Both the position numbers and the translations under genes were made by a program. Below the pieces are notes generated by a model that was given only the letters and a program-made list of their open reading frames with translations, ran no database searches and was not told the DNA's origin. DNA of 64,000 nt from Streptomyces coeruleorubidus (GTDB lineage Bacteria > Actinomycetota > Actinomycetes > Streptomycetales > Streptomycetaceae), in the NCBI RefSeq assembly GCF_008705135.1, contig NZ_CP023694.1, forward strand, positions 2,356,001-2,420,000, read 5' to 3'. Below are positions 63,161-64,000 of this stretch, piece by piece (the stretch's first letter is position 1; each line of letters starts with the position of its first letter).

Positions 63161-64000
63161 TCAGGCCAGGCCCGCCTCCTTCATCTGGCGCAGTTCCTTC
63201 TTCATCTCGGAGACCTCGTCGCGCAGCCGGGCAGCGATCTCGAACTGGAGATCCGCGGCGGCGGCCCGCATGCGTGCGGTGAGTTCCTCGATCTGCTCGC
63301 TGAGTTCGGCCGCGGGGCGGTCGGTCGGCACCGTCTCCTTGGCCTTGCCCCTGCCCTTGCCCGGCTTGGCACTCTCGGCCGCCCTGCTCAAGGAGGGCAC
63401 GGGCGCCTTGGTCGCCCCGCCGTCCTTCTTCGCCTTGCGGAAGCCCGAGCCGAGCAGCTGCTCGGTGTCGATGTCCTCACGGGCGATCTGGGCGACGATG
63501 TCGTTGATCTTCTTGCGGAGGGGCTGGGGGTCGATGCCCCGCTCCTTGTTGTACGCGACCTGCTTCTCCCGGCGCCGGTTGGTCTCGTCGATGGCCTTCG
63601 CCATCGCCGGGGTGATCTTGTCCGCGTACATGTGGACCTGACCGGAGACGTTGCGCGCGGCGCGGCCGATGGTCTGGATCAGGGAGGTGCCGGAGCGCAG
63701 GAAGCCCTCCTTGTCGGCGTCCAGGATCGCCACCAGGGACACCTCGGGCAGGTCGAGGCCCTCCCGCAGGAGGTTGATGCCGACCAGCACGTCGTACTCG
63801 CCGGCGCGCAGCTCACGCAGGAGTTCGACACGGCGCAGGGTGTCGACGTCGCTGTGCAGGTAGCGCACCTGGATGCCCAGCTCCAGGAAGTAGTCCGTGA
63901 GGTCCTCGGCCATCTTCTTGGTGAGCGTGGTGACCAGGACGCGCTCGTCCTTCTCGGTACGCTGCCGGATCTCGTGCACCAGGTCGTCGATCTGACCCTC
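63161..64000 (-). CDS. uvrB: Excinuclease ABC subunit B, C-terminal part (gene runs off the window)
   Basis: The last 279 codons of UvrB, the helicase-like damage verifier of nucleotide excision repair. The visible part has helicase motifs IV-VI ([48 protein letters not shown]) and the C-terminal UVR motif that binds UvrC ([20 protein letters not shown]). Between them is a Lys/Ala-rich insertion ([13 protein letters not shown] ... [10 protein letters not shown]), probably disordered. The 5' end lies beyond 64000. Confidence 0.97.
   Translation of the reverse strand, partial: EGQIDDLVHEIRQRTEKDERVLVTTLTKKMAEDLTDYFLELGIQVRYLHSDVDTLRRVELLRELRAGEYDVLVGINLLREGLDLPEVSLVAILDADKEGFLRSGTSLIQTIGRAARNVSGQVHMYADKITPAMAKAIDETNRRREKQVAYNKERGIDPQPLRKKINDIVAQIAREDIDTEQLLGSGFRKAKKDGGATKAPVPSLSRAAESAKPGKGRGKAKETVPTDRPAAELSEQIEELTARMRAAAADLQFEIAARLRDEVSEMKKELRQMKEAGLA

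Overview
The window is GC-rich (about 70 %) chromosomal DNA of a Streptomyces or a close relative. Support comes from the codon usage, the many GTG starts, the stop/start overlaps of the type GTGA or ATGA, the genes whose -10 box lies 6-8 nt before the start codon, and a gene order typical of the genus: ctaA, ctaB, tkt-tal-zwf-opcA-pgl, pgi, secG, tpiA-pgk-gap, whiA-yvcK-rapZ-uvrC, uvrA, aroQ and uvrB. No rRNA, tRNA, CRISPR array, insertion sequence, integrase or phage gene was seen. Most of the window is core chromosome, with accessory genes between the core blocks.

Layout. 1-5.7 kb: the start of a sufR-like Fe-S regulator with its operator and a nearby iron box, an AAC(3)-type acetyltransferase, an ABC-2 exporter, heme A synthase and an amidohydrolase-like protein. 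5.8-13.8 kb: heme O synthase, divergent from a five-gene pentose-phosphate operon. 13.9-25.6 kb: an accessory-looking block with an alpha-glucoside type ABC importer and GH13 glucosidase, an orphan sugar-binding protein divergent from a PadR-regulated ABC/FtsX exporter, and a proline-rich membrane protein. 25.7-33 kb: pgi (with an MFS gene open in the same frame upstream), an RbpA-family protein, secG and the tpiA-pgk-gap glycolytic genes. 33.1-36.1 kb: a large secreted M14 carboxypeptidase. 36.2-41.4 kb: the uvrC-rapZ-yvcK-whiA operon. 41.6-46.7 kb: small and regulatory genes, including an autoregulated-looking LacI/sugar kinase pair and a YceI protein. 46.7-51.4 kb: uvrA, a DinB/maleylpyruvate isomerase-like protein and an MBL hydrolase. 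51.4-54.3 kb: a six-copy 23-bp tandem repeat, then a polar amino-acid ABC importer. 54.4-58.6 kb: aroQ, an S66 peptidase, an MHS-type MFS transporter and a Ca2+/H+ antiporter. 58.7-64 kb: a small protein, a TerC family manganese-type exporter behind a putative yybP-ykoY riboswitch, two TerD-domain genes, and the 3' part of uvrB.

How the parts work together. Central carbon metabolism dominates: the pentose-phosphate operon, Pgi and Gap-Pgk-TpiA form one carbon hub, and the alpha-glucosidase importer and sugar kinase can feed it. YvcK and RapZ are further metabolic regulators, sharing an operon with WhiA (sporulation control) and UvrC. UvrA, UvrB and UvrC are all within the window. The points most worth a second look are the translational riboswitch in front of terC (with an exact 10-nt anti-SD/SD match), the TerD-proline-rich-degenerate ATPase protein beside it, the stop-free MFS-pgi reading frame, the 23-bp repeat array, the extracytoplasmic insert in the MalF-like permease, and the iron/Fe-S control sites at the left end.
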